64,000 nucleotides of DNA from NCBI GenBank assembly GCA_037127315.1, contig JBBBDQ010001945.1:1-64000 (forward strand). Direction: 5' to 3'. The position numbers and the translations under genes were made by a program. Shown piece after piece: positions 32,260 through 43,708 of this stretch; within the stretch, counting starts at the first letter, position 1; each line of letters starts with the position of its first letter. Under the pieces are notes generated by a model, which was given only the letters and a program-made list of their open reading frames with translations, did no database searches and was not told the origin of the DNA. Source of the stretch: Ascarosepion bandense. Its lineage: Eukaryota; Mollusca; Cephalopoda; Sepiida; Sepiidae.

Positions 32260-32885
32260 ATATTGAGAAAAGAATAAAAGAGGAGATTCAAGATAGATGG
32301 CAATTCACATTGCAGGGAAGAAGTAAATGGAAGGAAATTCTGCAGGTAGGAAGTGCAAGAAAGACTTTTAGGAGTATAAGTGGCAGTTCTATTTCATTTA
32401 GCTATTTCAACAGTAAAAAACTGGGGCTTAGATGCCAATCTAGTAGCACACTTAAATTCACATAGATGGGGCATCAGGAAAAAAGCTTTGAGCAATTGCT
32501 ATGAAAATATTTCTAGAAAAGACAGAGGGAAGATATCTTTGAGAAAGTGACTGAAGTCAAGATACCAAGTCAGGACTAATTGCATTGAAGACAATTCTTT
32601 GGATTTTGTTGATAACCTTGGGATGAATAGCAGGAGTAACTGACCAGATATGGCAACAATATTCAATGCAAGGACAAATGATAAATTCATAAATATGCAA
32701 GAGGGATTCTGACAAGAAAAACTTAAAGACCCAATTTTCCTAGAAATAGATGCAGCTATAAATCCAATGTATTTGTTCCACTCAAAGTCAGTTGAAATCA
32801 TGGAACCAAGGAGGTGCGGTATGTTGCACCCAAGGAAACTTGCATCAGCCATGCTAATAGACAAGAAAGTTTCTCTTAGCAGTAC
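32260..32885 (-). mobile_element. LINE A-related fragment, diverged lineage
   Basis: A 121-residue minus frame (32864-32499) contains LLGSMISTDFEWNKYIGFIA then RKIGSL. This corresponds to the reverse-transcriptase thumb region that is broken in the 14-kb element. Sequence at 32340-32460 continues into the C-terminus. Stops and shifts are present. It is a separate, older subfamily. Confidence 0.75.
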
Positions 32886-33204
32886 TTAGGTAAGAACTAG
32901 ACAATATATCCCTGGACACAAGCAGTAGAATGAGAACACACTACCCATGTAGAATGAAGGACTTAATACAGAATTCCTTGTAGGTTTCATGGACCAATAC
33001 ACCTTAAAACCAATGGGCACAACAACCAAAACATGGTAATAAAAATGAGGATAGTCTATATCCAAACTCTTTATATCAGAAATTCAACTAAAAATTTTAT
33101 ATTAATCGTAAAAAATTTTTTTAGCCATTTAAAATGTGATTTAACAGCTATTGATTTCCAGTATTGTTTGCAAAAATAAAATTACTCAACCATGATTAAC
33201 TTAC

Positions 33205-33262
33205 CTGAAAAGGTATTCTAGTCTGAATCAGAGCAGTAATTTGGGCCAAGCTCATAAACCTG
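33205..33262 (-). CDS. Internal exon of unidentified minus-strand gene
   Basis: Minus strand: acceptor ACACTTATGCAG, 58 bases, donor CAG|GTAAGTT. One leading base plus 19 codons read RFMSLAQITALIQTRIPFQ with no low-complexity content. It ends in phase 0 and is in register with the exon at 30332. The upstream exon must end with two spare bases and has not been found. The protein family is unknown. Confidence 0.45.
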
Positions 33263-33399
33263 CTGCATAAGTGTTTACAAAATTAGGAATAATGCCATCA
33301 GAATGTGTCACCCAGTAAGAATCAAACACTTCTATATGTCATTTTTCTTCAAGACATGGGTTATCAGGACCATCATAGAAATTCTATCTACTGAACTTC

Positions 33400-33910
33400 T
33401 TAGCAACATTGGTCCCTTTGTTAATTCTTCCACCCATATCCATTCATACATTTTTGTCAGATAAGAGATCTGCTGCTTTCACATGCCCTTTAATACATCT
33501 CCAAGCACCCCCCTTTCATTTCAACTGCATTTTTGATAAGTCCTTTTTGTTTAAATTAACCTTAAAGTTTTATTGTTGACATGTTCTCATGGTATTCTCA
33601 ACATCCTTCTGTAGAACTGCATATCTGTTGCCTCCTGTGTTCTTTTCATCTATGACATTCTCTTCATGCTAGATTGTTAAGCATTTTTCCATGTGTCACC
33701 TTTTTACTGTGCCATACATTTTAATGGCCATAAGCAAAATTGATTGGATTTTATAAACAAATAAATTCCAGTTGAAATAAAAACATGATAGTCATCCTCT
33801 TCTATGGCAGTAAATATCTGATAATCTCCCCACAGATGAAAAGATTTGAGGCAACAGAAATATGATTCTACAGAAGGATGCTGAGAATACCATGGATTGA
33901 ACATATTCAA
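33400..33910. mobile_element. Possible LINE B relics in opposite orientations
   Basis: GGTATTCTCAACATCCTTCT at 33592 (minus sense R-R-M-L-R-I-P) and its complement AGAAGGATGCTGAGAATACC at 33870 (plus sense) are parts of the LINE B C-terminal region also seen at 38.4 kb. They lie inverted ~280 bp apart. The rest of the interval is not assignable. Confidence 0.45.
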
Positions 33911-33964
33911 AGTTTTAAACAAAAAAAAAAAAATTGAAATGCATAAGAAACAATGAATAAAGAG

Positions 33965-34540
33965 AATTTGTCTATATTTCTGAAATGAAGTATTTACAGT
34001 ATTTACATTATTCGGACTATTGTCCTCATCTTTGTTGCCATTTGTACGACGTTTAATAAAAGCTCATTCTATTTGTCTATATTACTGAGATGAGGTAGTA
34101 TTTACAGTATTTACATTATTCAGTCTGTTGCCCTCATCTTTGTTACCATTTGTATGATGTTTAATAATAGATCATTCCATTTGTCTATATTTCTGAGATG
34201 CATTTACAATATTTACATTATTCAGACTATTGCCCTCATCTTTGTTGCCATTCGTACAACGTTTTGGCCATGGTATGCTCCGGCCTTCTTCAGGTGCTAG
34301 GAATTTCAAACTGAACCCTTTATTACAATTACTAGGGTATATCATCCTCATTCCTTGCATAAAGCCTTGATTGGAAGTAATGAGTTATCTTCCTCTGACC
34401 CTGCAAGTTACTTGTTCACCACTGCTGTAGCCTAGCAGTGGAAGAAGGCCGGAGCATACAATGGCCAAAATGTTGTACAAATGGCAACAAAATGAGGCCA
34501 ATAGTCCGATAATGTAAATACTGTGAATAAAGAGAACTGA
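33965..34540. repeat. Tandem plus inverted repeat, possible Penelope-like or foldback element
   Basis: A ~107-bp unit beginning TTTGTCTATATTTCTGARAT occurs at ~33968, 34073 and 34180. The third passes into CGTTTTGGCCATGGTATGCT and CCGGCCTTCTTCAGG. The complement of that end recurs at 34436-34540. Head-to-tail units with an inverted partner are known from Penelope-like elements, but no reverse-transcriptase or GIY-YIG ORF is visible, so the class is a guess. Confidence 0.55.
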
Positions 34541-34639
34541 GAATTTGATACAACATATTGAAGCCAGACAGTGAGACAAAAAAGCTATGAATAATGTACC
34601 TAACAAGTTTGCATAAGGAGACTAGAAGGGATAGCAAAA

Positions 34640-35990
34640 AGATAAACCTTACAGTGGTACAAAGGGTAAGAAGTTGTGTAGAGTACAGATTAAAAAAGTG
34701 AGCCTTATCTTTGGGTGCCTAAAGCATCACTTTTACTGATCTGAACAGAATCCTGATCAAACAAAATTCAATAATATGATTCTACTTAAATATATTTCTC
34801 TTTGATAATCTCTCATACACAAAGATTTAAAAAAATTAAAAATATATCAAAGTTTTTAATGTACAACAGATCAGAGATTAACATTGTGAATCACAAAAAA
34901 AAAAAAAAAAAAAAAAAAAATAGTAATACCAGAATGATTCTATACGGAGTTAATCTGAAAAAATACACCTACTGTTCTACTTCAAAATTTTGATGGAGTT
35001 GTGCTATATCCTGCTATGGTAACAAATTGTAATAGGGACAAGATATTAAAGGTTTTAACAGTACAATTGTTGCTCATAGAAGCCATGAAGTAAAAAAACA
35101 ATATATTCAAATATACATGTTCCTGCACTGCCATTCCAAATATCAATTTCCTGTTGAGCTATGCTTTGATCTTACAATTAAAGCTTAAGGCAAATCTCAT
35201 AATAATGGTTGGTATCAACCTCAAAGATTTTCTTTCATCAGCTGTATATAACTATCCAAAGAAAAAAAATTCAAGCTTCACCAGTGATGAAGAACTTTGA
35301 AATTAACTTTTGAATATCTTGTGTGCTGAAAATGTTTATACAAAAAATTTAAGGCAAGTGAACTTCAATTACAATTTACTTTTCCCCTGTTTGTAGAAAA
35401 CGTTTCCAGCTAATATAGAAAAAGAATACAGAAATTTTAAAGTTTAAGTTACTCAGAGTATGAAATTTAGTTAAGATCATTCCTGAGAAAAATTATTCAA
35501 AAATGATTTAACAAAAAATTTTTAAAACAAAAACAGAAGTTTTTCATAAAAAAAAAAAAAAATTCAACTTTGTATTTTAACAGCTTCCATGAGGATGTTT
35601 CCGTAACCACTAATACCTAAACATGCTCAAGTCTAGAGTCAACTTATCTGCTGCACATCTTCATAACTGGGTTTCTTTCTGAGTAACACTACTTTGGCTC
35701 TGTTCAAGGTTAATATCTTTGTAAGATCAAAATATTCACCTTTAACCTAATGACTAAAGTAATTTTTCTTTCAGATTTTAACAAACAAAAACAAAAAATA
35801 TTACAATGTTTTTGCTTTTTTTTTTTTAAATTTTTCATAAAAATTTAAATTTTTTTCTTTATTAAATGAGGATATTTGAACAATTTATAGAATAATGAAA
35901 AGTGCTTTCATATTTTAGACATCTAAAATATCTAATTTCTTGGGTGTCAGTTTTGCATTGCTCACTTGATTGAATGTTCAATGAGGCCTT
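34640..35990. other. Unassigned AT-rich sequence
   Basis: Poly(A) at 34893-34920 and a T-rich run at 35816-35828; no exon or repeat family supported. Confidence 0.4.
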
Positions 35991-36024
35991 GGTCTCTTGG
36001 TTCATCCAGTTGGACCTGCCAACC

Positions 36025-36025
36025 C

Positions 36026-36060
<35 letters not shown>
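36025..36060. repeat. Microsatellite (TA)n
   Basis: Uninterrupted run of ~17 units. Confidence 0.95.
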
Positions 36061-36061
<1 letters not shown>

Positions 36062-36436
36062 CATGAAAGAGAAAGCAGAAGTGGGTTTACAAGCAGATAT
36101 GAAACTTTAAAGAATCACCATTTTGTTAACAACCTCAAAGATGTTGATTGGAGGCTGTTCGCGTTAAACATTTGGCAATAGTTTTGCAAGCAACCATTAG
36201 AGCTCAGTCCTCATCAGGTTACATTAATAATGTGCTCTTGACCTAAATTTAGCAAAATTAATGTTTTAAGAGCAATTGGTCTTCACTATATGCTACTATT
36301 ATGGCCTCATGCCAGACCAAGCTAAATTAATATATTTTAATTTAGTATACAGTAGTATATGTTTCAATCAGATGTTATATCAATGAATTCTGTGAACGCC
36401 ATAAACATGCTTTACAAAATAAATAAATATACTTAC

Positions 36437-36487
36437 AACAGTAATGAGGAAACTTAGTTGAAAGGAATGGAGGAACTTCCTAGGACA
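36437..36487 (-). CDS. Weak exon candidate, minus strand
   Basis: A good acceptor (ATTCTTTCCTTAG) and donor (GTAAGTAT) frame 51 bases. The only open frame reads CPRKFLHSFQLSFLITV. Its phase does not join the 33205 exon directly. Short length makes chance likely. Confidence 0.18.
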
Positions 36488-36677
36488 CTAAGGAAAGAAT
36501 GCCCAGAAAATTTAACACCCACAGAACATACTGAAAGCAAGAGAAGCTAAAAGAAATAGCAAGTGAACTACTTAAGTGTAAATGAATTGAAAGAATAAGG
36601 GTCAAAAGTTACTTTAAACAGAAAGTTAAGAGATCTAACATTCTGAAGTGACAAGTTACATTAAAGAAATAGTGATA

Positions 36678-36954
36678 TCTAAACTTATATAATAAATGGA
36701 ACTGTATGTGTGTCCATTACCTATAGACTCCGAAACGGCTGAACCAATTTCATTGAAAATTTACAGTTGTACTATAAGCATCTGTGAGGGTTCTTAGCTA
36801 GGTTTTGTGTCAAGGTACCCCTGATAAATATAAATCGAAAAGAATCAGGTTATAGGAGTGGTCCAATTTTAATCAAATTTGATTAATTCATAAACAAAGA
36901 CAAATGATAGTCAGAAGTTTCAAGGTTGCAGTTCTTACAATAGTGCAGAAAATC

Positions 36955-37002
<48 letters not shown>

Positions 37003-37356
37003 CAAGATGTGTGTGTGTGTATCTGCCTGTATGTGTGTTTTTTATTTTAGTTTTTGCTTTGGGTTTGGCTCCAACTAGGTATAATTGTAGTTCTTAGCCA
37101 TGATACCATTTACTCAGAGGACTTATTTAGCCTTCAAAATTCAGTTTACGACAAAAAATTTATTTGATATTGATACCACAAAATCAAAATTTGACTTACA
37201 TCCATTCATTTTTCTTTCAGTCTATGGTTTTGCTCTAACTGGAAACAGCTATTGATTTTTAGTCTTGTGCCAACATCCAAAGAGTATGAGCTCCAGGAGC
37301 CTGGATTAGTTTTAAAGCTTTCATTACACCCGAGCAACACTGGGCTATACTGCTAG
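36678..37356 (+). mobile_element. Non-autonomous Helitron, copy 2
   Basis: A|TCTAAACTTATATAATAAAT at the left end; CCCGAGCAACACTGGG then CTATACTGCTAG|T at the right end. It follows copy 1 along most of its length (CTTAGCTAGGTTTTGTGTC, TTCAAGGTTGCAGTTCTTAC). The TA run (36958-36999) is longer, the TG run shorter and the A-rich internal run absent. No protein is encoded. Confidence 0.82.
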
Positions 37357-37671
37357 TAGACTGATATTTAGAAAATTTAACAACTTAACTTTCATTATGT
37401 TTGTAGGAATTTGTGCAAGACTAGGCTAATCTTATTTGTAAGTACATACTATAAAAAAGTGGTCCGAAAACAATTTTCTTTTACCTGTGGATGTTGAGTA
37501 AATATTTGTATATAAAGTTTCTACATAGAGTTTTAATTAAATAACCATTGTAGATATTTACTCAAGTGAAATCAAATTTTAACTGACACTCCTTGTGTTC
37601 ACTTGACATTGATGATCTCAAGACTAGTGCAAACCCACATTTACTTACACTGTCCTATTGTGATATATTTT

Positions 37672-38120
37672 TAAAAACCATCCACCCATGCACTGAATAC
37701 CGTCATCATATCTGGTCAGACACCCCTGCTTTTCATCTTGGGGTTCTCAGACTCCAGAAGCAATGTAATTGATTCCAACCTGGCAGCTAGACTGTAGCCA
37801 CTCTCACCGACAGGACGTGTCTTCCCTCTGTCTTTTCTACAAATATTTCTGTGGCTTGTGCTTAGACAAGCTTAGCTTCCTGGTGCCCTCTCTGCAAGAA
37901 CTTACTCGAGCAACCAGACTAGCAACAAGGTACTCAATGCTACTAGATTAGTAGCATGGTCCTACCTTTTCACCGTCAAAATAGTCAAATGTAACTACTT
38001 CTACTCTAGCAGTTTTTTCGTACTTTCCATCTGTGGAACTCTTCTGTATACTTGCTTCCCTGGTAGCTAGTTTCCAAAAGTTTAAATGCAATGTCAATTA
38101 CCATTTACTGATTCCCATCC
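37672..38120 (+). mobile_element. LINE A C-terminal fragment
   Basis: Shows the C-terminal blocks in order: ATCCACCCATGCACTGAATA (IRPC-EY), ATCTGGTCAG (IWSG), the HRQDVSSLCLFYKYF frame at 37810, and LLIP near 38105. It lacks the standard 3' tail; sequence after 38120 drifts into LINE B. Confidence 0.75.
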
Positions 38121-38257
38121 ACTTTATAGCTTTTCATCTTCTCTTGCGCTGTTTTTCCTCTCACTGTAACCCTTCTGTCACACTTAATACTTTTCCTGCC
38201 ATCCATTTGCTCAAGTTCAAATATGTCTTACCACTTTCCCTATCTATACCTTAAGAA

Positions 38258-38490
38258 TATTAGTTTCTCCAAGCCCTCCTTTCTCATGTTCCAGAAACCT
38301 CGGCTGTCCCTTCCTGATGCTAAGCCTAATTTTTCTTGTTTGCATCTTTAATACCTTGTCGTTGCTCACATACTTGTTCAAAGGTATTCTCAGCATCCTT
38401 CTGTATGAGGACATTTGAACCTCTCCTTTATCCTTGAAAAGATTCTAATATTTGCTACCATATAGAAGGATAGAATCCTATCTCAATTGT
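38258..38490 (-). mobile_element. LINE B relic, C-terminal region (left part)
   Basis: The minus frame reads LRIPLNKYVSNDKVLK and RKGQPRFLEHEKGGLEKL, matching the C-terminal block at 24.4 kb. It is separated from its likely partner (39016-39370) by a plus-strand LINE A insertion. Confidence 0.65.
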
Positions 38491-38496
38491 TTATTT

Positions 38497-39000
38497 GGCA
38501 GACTGGCTACAGTCACTTTCACCGGCGTGACATGGCTTCCCTGTGCCTCTTCTATAAATACTTTCATGGCTTCTGCTTCGACGAACTTAGATCACTGATG
38601 CCCCCTAAGTAAAAATTTGTACGAGATACTAGATTAGCAACTACATCCTACCCTTTAACAGTGAAACTGAAAAAATGTAACCACAATTTCTACTCCAACA
38701 GCTTCTTTTCTTGCACTTCCCACCTGTGAATTCCCTTCCACATGATTGCTTCCCCTACAGCTACAATCTCCAGGAGTTTAAATGTAAGGTCAATAGACAC
38801 CTAACACACTAACTCACATCCATTCTCTCAAACACTCTTCCCATCTACCCAACCCTCATCCTCGATATCCTTACCTGTCTATCACCCTCCTGACATTTCC
38901 TATATCTAACCACTTTCTCATCACCTTCCCCTATGTAACCCCCTGTGCAATAGTGGCAGTGGAATGCCTTGCTTAGGGTGAAACAATTTAAAAAAAAATA
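38497..39000 (+). mobile_element. LINE A 3' fragment, young, nested in LINE B
   Basis: Closely follows the 14.3-14.8 kb sequence (CTTTCACCGGCGTGACATGG, CTTTCATGGCTTCTGCTTCG) down to AATAGTGGCAGTGGAATGCC and an A-rich tail. It sits between two minus-strand LINE B pieces, so it inserted into an existing LINE B copy. Confidence 0.85.
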
Positions 39001-39015
39001 AAATAAAAAGTGGGT

Positions 39016-39370
39016 TGAATAGATCCAGATAAGAAAACACATCCTTGTTTCACACCCACTTTCTATTTTTGCATATCTGCTGAATTCATTTTCTGTTTGT
39101 TTGCAGCCAAAATAGGTTCTTGATTATTTTAAAGGTGTTTCCTGAATATGTCGAGGTTGCTGAACATCTAAGTCTTTATAGCATACTTTGACAAGCACCT
39201 TTGCATAGTCTATAAAGTACAGATGTAGTTCTTTCTGGGTTTGTATTGCTCTTTCTGATAGTATTTTGAGCATGAATATCATGTTCCTTGTTCTGGTGTC
39301 TTTAACAAACCTGCACTGTTCTTGTCCTATCTTTGGCCTGATACTGCTGCATGCTAGTGATGATGAAAGA
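39016..39370 (-). mobile_element. LINE B relic, reverse-transcriptase core (right part)
   Basis: Minus frames show IDYAKVLVKVCYKDLDVQQP (motif A region; the usual K-A-F-D is degraded to K-V-L-V) and CETRMCFLIWIYST (the G-x-R-Q-G-C-x-x-S-P region). They are in the expected order and adjacent. Everything between this and the C-terminus at 38490 is lost, probably deleted before or during the LINE A insertion. Confidence 0.65.
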
Positions 39371-39379
39371 ATAATTTAG

Positions 39380-39652
39380 TTTGTGGTGCAGTGGATATTA
39401 ACTTGAGACAAATCAGGGAGGCAAGTTAGAATTCCAGTTGAGTTCCTTGCATTCACTTACACACAAATACCTTTGGGAAAGGTATTAATCCATCTCTTCC
39501 CTTCAGTTATGGGTTAAATAACAGGACAGTTTGGATCTATAAGCCTTGGCTGGCAACCAGTTTACTGCAGAAAGCAATGGCAACCTACTGCAGGATAATC
39601 TTTCAAGACATGATCACCCAAAGCATGTATTACATATGGCACTTAACTGACA
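39380..39652 (+). mobile_element. tRNA-derived SINE (family A), full-length plus copy
   Basis: TTGTGGTGCAGTGGATATT head through CAATGGCAACCTACTGCAGG to GGCACTTAACTGAC. The B box is weakened (GTTAGAATTCC). It lies directly downstream of the LINE B relic. Confidence 0.88.
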
Positions 39653-39659
39653 GAATGGT

Positions 39660-40340
39660 AAAAATGTTTGTGTTAGTCATTTTATTATTGTTAAAAAACA
39701 AAAAAACAAAAAAAAAAAAACAGGATTTTAGTGACATCTGATTTCAAAAAAGGTAAAGAGGGCATCCACAGTCTCACTGTGATGAATAAACTCCCACACT
39801 ACAGCCTTATTCTCACAGGTGAAATATTGCTAGCTACACTATCACTTTTCATTCTACCAGCTCAAACTTTCCTGCCTCAATTCTACCAGCTCAAACTTTC
39901 CTAACTAAAAGCTGCTATGCTAAGTACATTTAGTTAACTCATATTCAGTAAATTTGTATTTCATTTGTAAGGAGGAAGTACCATTGACTTCCCCCAGACT
40001 TCTGCATTGTCAAATGAATTTCTGAGAGGATGCTTTCCCCATCAATAAAGCCACCTTTTTCAAGTCTAAGATTAACCATTACCTATCCTCATAATATGCT
40101 CCCCTTGCTCTTCAAAGTAAACCATTACAAGCTCATTTAGTAATCTGTGTCGAGATTTTTGTCAATTCCCCTTATTTTGCCAAACCACACTAACTTATTT
40201 TAAAGGGGAAAATTGGTAAAGAAGAAAATGAATTTGTACTACAAACATTGTCCTTTTGGGCTTTCCTCTAAATATAAATAAAATAGTTTAGAAAGTCCCA
40301 CTATTGTTAAATTTATATTATTAGTTCCTGCCCATTGCTC
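39660..40340. other. Unassigned sequence
   Basis: An A-rich tract at 39691-39721 and a short direct repeat ATTCTACCAGCTCAAACTTT at 39850-39900; nothing else recognised. Confidence 0.4.
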
Positions 40341-40347
40341 TTTTTTA

Positions 40348-40461
40348 TCTTTCCCAAAAGGTATTTGCACAAAAGTGAATGCAACAAATTCAACTGGAAT
40401 TCAAACTTAGCCCCCGATTTCTCGTTCCAAGCTGATATCCACTGCAGCACAATGCACATCC
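40348..40461 (-). mobile_element. SINE A head fragment
   Basis: Only the 5' third is present (minus strand), from the tRNA-like head at 40461 to the CTTTCCCAAAAGGTATTTGC block. It is truncated at its 3' side, which is unusual for retroposons and suggests later deletion. Confidence 0.8.
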
Positions 40462-40480
40462 AGTTAAGAGGATAACTGGA

Positions 40481-40781
40481 CTATTGAACAGGTTAAGAGG
40501 CTCACCCCTTGCTCCTTGTTTAGGATGTGGTTTCCGGCTTTCTCTTTTCCCATCTTCTCACTTTGTTTTCTTGTTTTGTTTTTCAATTGGAGTAGATAGA
40601 TCTATCGCCCGGTTCACACTCCACCCATGTCTATTGAACAGGTTAAGAGGCTCATCCCTTGTTCCCTGTTTAGGATATGGTTTCCGGCTTTCTCTTTTCC
40701 GATCTTTTCACTATTACGTAGCCCCCTGCACATCAGTGGCATTACTGCCTTGCTTGGGGGTGATACGATTAAAAAAAAAAG
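40481..40781 (+). mobile_element. Short LINE-ended element with a partial tandem 5' copy
   Basis: Unit: AATTGGAGTAGATAGATCTA, ATCGCCCGGTTCACACTCC, CTATTGAACAGGTTAAGAGG, TTTAGGATATGGTTTCCGGC, then TAGCCCCCTGCACATCAGTG and CTTGCTTGGGGGTGA plus A tail. The first ~60 bases match the LINE A 5' region at 11247 and the last ~60 match the LINE A 3' end. A partial unit (40481-40560) precedes the full one. It has no coding capacity and is probably a non-autonomous derivative of LINE A that keeps both ends. Confidence 0.75.
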
Positions 40782-40870
40782 TGGAATGCTTTAAACTGCT
40801 GCGGTCTACTATTGCCTCTTGCAGTTAACATTTTGGACAAAATATAGATATTAGAATCATACAGCACCAA

Positions 40871-40873
<3 letters not shown>

Positions 40874-40907
<34 letters not shown>
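40874..40907. repeat. Poly(A) tract
   Basis: About 34 A. Confidence 0.9.
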
Positions 40908-40909
<2 letters not shown>

Positions 40910-41129
40910 ATCCTAGAAACTAATACAAAATATATATTGGTACATCAATGGGCAGATGAGTGAGTGATTACAATGTTAGTTTTCTGACTATGAGACCCAG
41001 GTCTGAACCTCTGATCAATGATCAGAAGGTGACTTCTTGGTGTTACCAGACTGGGAAGATGGGTCATCCTAGCATCTGGCATTTTTAGTTAATGCCTAGA
41101 AACTGTACCATGGGTTTGATTTGATTTGT

Positions 41130-41500
41130 TTTACGGCATATCAACCCCTTAGAGTCATTTAACGCCAAAGCATTAGTTCCTTCAAAACCATATTTTTGTT
41201 TGTGGGATTTTTCCTTCAAAAATATTTTAATGGTAATATTTTTCATTCAAAAATGTTGATGCATATATTTCATAAAATTCTGTTTATACTTTCATAATGT
41301 TTTGACCCTTGTTTATTTGCCCATAGCTGAGACCCTAACAGGTGCTACCACTCTGGGTCAGGTGGACCTAAGAACAACAGCAATTAAGCAGTGGTTTTAC
41401 GCTCCATGCAACCTTCTAATCAGAGGCCTTGATGCCAGATGCAGTTTACCATCATGCTCAGGACCTGTATCATGGGTTGACCCAAGTCTTTTGAATTAAA
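41130..41500 (+). repeat. Dispersed repeat Z, copy 1
   Basis: From CTTTCATAATGTTTTGACCC through GAGACCCTAACAGGTGCTAC to GATGCAGTTTACCATCATGC it matches 42345-42612 in order (about 80% by eye over ~250 bp). It continues to AACTATTGATTG with no recognised family. A 65-codon frame here is interrupted in the other copy. Confidence 0.65.
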
Positions 41501-41972
41501 CTGGGTAGACAACCGCCCAGGAACTATTGATTGTGATAGCACAAAGTCACAGGTCATCATGGCCAAAGATGTAAGCCCACTGACCTATGCAGTCTTTCCC
41601 CAGAAACTGATGTCTACTCAGCAGAGTTACTGAATAAAATCAGATTGGTTCCATGAATATTAAAGGAACACAAACGTGTCAGTAGCAGTCTACGAAAGCA
41701 AGCGATTAGCTAGCAACCAAAGCACATGAGTATACTTTGAAATGGACAGCTAGTTTCTATTGGTACACCAATAAGTACATACAGCCTAACATTTTAATTC
41801 ACACCAGGCAAGGCAAAAGAACTGAGTGAGTTTTGTTTAACTCAATATCAACACCTCTGTGGGTTATTTAATGCCAAAAAGGTTGATTTAGTCAGATTTT
41901 AATGAAAATTTTTTATTTTATTTTAGAAAACTGAAAACGTTTTTTTAGTCGTTTTGCTGAGAATTTTTTTTC

Positions 41973-42005
<33 letters not shown>

Positions 42006-42288
42006 GCCATGGTAATAATTTTTTTTTTCATAACTATTGTTGACAATATTTTTCCTTCTGATGTAATGAAGGAGCATACACGTTCGTTCACCCTCACAGT
42101 AATATGATTGGCTGGTAGGAGCAATAAATACAGACCAAGACGGAGACACCTAGGACTCCACTTATTGGAACATCTGTTGCATTAAGCTGACGCCTAAGCA
42201 TACTGTATACAACAAGTACCAGTCCATTACGGCTAGTTGCTAGATTGTCCTACCTGGTTATATTTGCCAAAACCACTTAGCTACTTCA

Positions 42289-42292
<4 letters not shown>

Positions 42293-42321
<29 letters not shown>
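42293..42321. repeat. Microsatellite (AT)n
   Basis: AT run just upstream of repeat Z copy 2; a poly(A) run is at 41977-42003. Confidence 0.95.
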
Positions 42322-42325
<4 letters not shown>

Positions 42326-42344
42326 CTTTCCAGGACATATCACC

Positions 42345-42612
42345 TTCAAAAATGTGTATTTCTCTATAAAAATATTTTTAAGCATATATTTCTATAAAAG
42401 TATATTTCTATACTTTCATAGTGTTTTGACCCCAGTTTGAGGGTTAACTATTTGCCCATAGTGGAGACCCTAATAGGGTGTTACCATTCTGAGTCAGAGT
42501 AGACCTAGTAACAACAGCAATTAAGAGGTGGTTCCATGCTTCTCACAACCTCCCAATCAGAGGACTTGCTGCCGGATGCAGTTTAAGGTCATGCCCAGGT
42601 CCCCAAAGGAAC
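42345..42612 (+). repeat. Dispersed repeat Z, copy 2
   Basis: Second copy in the same orientation ~1.1 kb downstream; shares ACAACAGCAATTAAG and CAATCAGAGGACTTGCTGCC. Confidence 0.65.
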
Positions 42613-42924
42613 TACTGAGAGGGAAAAAAAGTTTTCATAATCTTTCTATATCAATACACTTGCTCAACATATCTTAACACGAGTCCAATAGACTGATAAT
42701 CTCAGATGAAAATTCATTTAATAACTACATTTATTATTTTACTACTAGTAATTCCCAATGTCAGCGGTATTTGTTTAGCCTCTTGGGATAGTGGAAAAAT
42801 CTGGCAAAAGAGGCAGTGAGAAAAAGCAGGCAGAAAGAGGGTGGCAGTGACACCTCTGAACATACAACCATACACGCACTGTAACTGAAGTGTCCACAAC
42901 CTTTAACGTGTATCCCATTTATAT

Positions 42925-43138
42925 AGTCAGTTACGTGCTATACGTGATACATGCTTGGGTGATCATGTCTCAAAAGAGACATGACTGACTGGGCAGAAGA
43001 TTATCCCACAGTAGGTTGCCAACCAAGGCTATAGAACCCAATCTGTCCTGTTATTTAACCCATAACTGGAGGGAATTGACGGATTAATACCTTTCCAAAG
43101 GGTATTTGCATGTAAGTGAATACAAGGAAATCAAACTG
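42925..43138 (-). mobile_element. SINE A with internal deletion and truncated head
   Basis: The 3' end is intact. A ~30-base jump fuses CAGTAGGTTGCC directly to AACCAAGGCTATAG, removing the CTTTCTGC block between two GGTTGCC copies. The head is cut at 43138. The short direct repeat at the joint explains the deletion. Confidence 0.85.
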
Positions 43139-43403
43139 CTTTATATAACAATTGGAAAATATTAAGATTGCCATTTGACATGCAAAACTAGCACCAAGAA
43201 AATTCCAATCAATATTGACTATACACATGAAGGGGAATAAATTTGTATTTTGGTATGCAAGTGGGGTAGCAACCCCAAAAAGTTTTGGAAACATTTGTGT
43301 GTCCTGATATACAAACAGGTGCTGAAATATTCTTGGATCAATTCCTGTCTCGAAAACCGAACAAAGTCTTGTTTTAATTTTTAATAAAACTTTAGTACTA
43401 TGA

Positions 43404-43708
43404 GATCAGTTAAGTGCCATACATGATACATGTTTGGGCAATCATGTCTTGAAAGAGACATGACTGACTTGGCAGAACATTATCCCGCAGTAGGTTGCAA
43501 TTGCTTTCTGTGGTAGACTGGTTGCCAGCCAAGGCTATAGAACCCAATCTATTCCAATATAGAACCCATAACTGAAGGAAAGATGGATTAATACCTTTCC
43601 CAAGGGTATTTGTCCATAAGTGAATGCAAGGAATTCAACTGGAGTTCAAACTTGGCTCCCTAATTTGTCATTCTGAGTTGATATCCACTGCACCACAATG
43701 CATGTCCT
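43404..43708 (-). mobile_element. tRNA-derived SINE (family A), full-length
   Basis: Complete from GATCAGTTAAGTGCCATACA to CACTGCACCACAATGCATG. The A box is intact and the B box mutated (GAGTTCAAACTTGG on plus). Confidence 0.88.
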
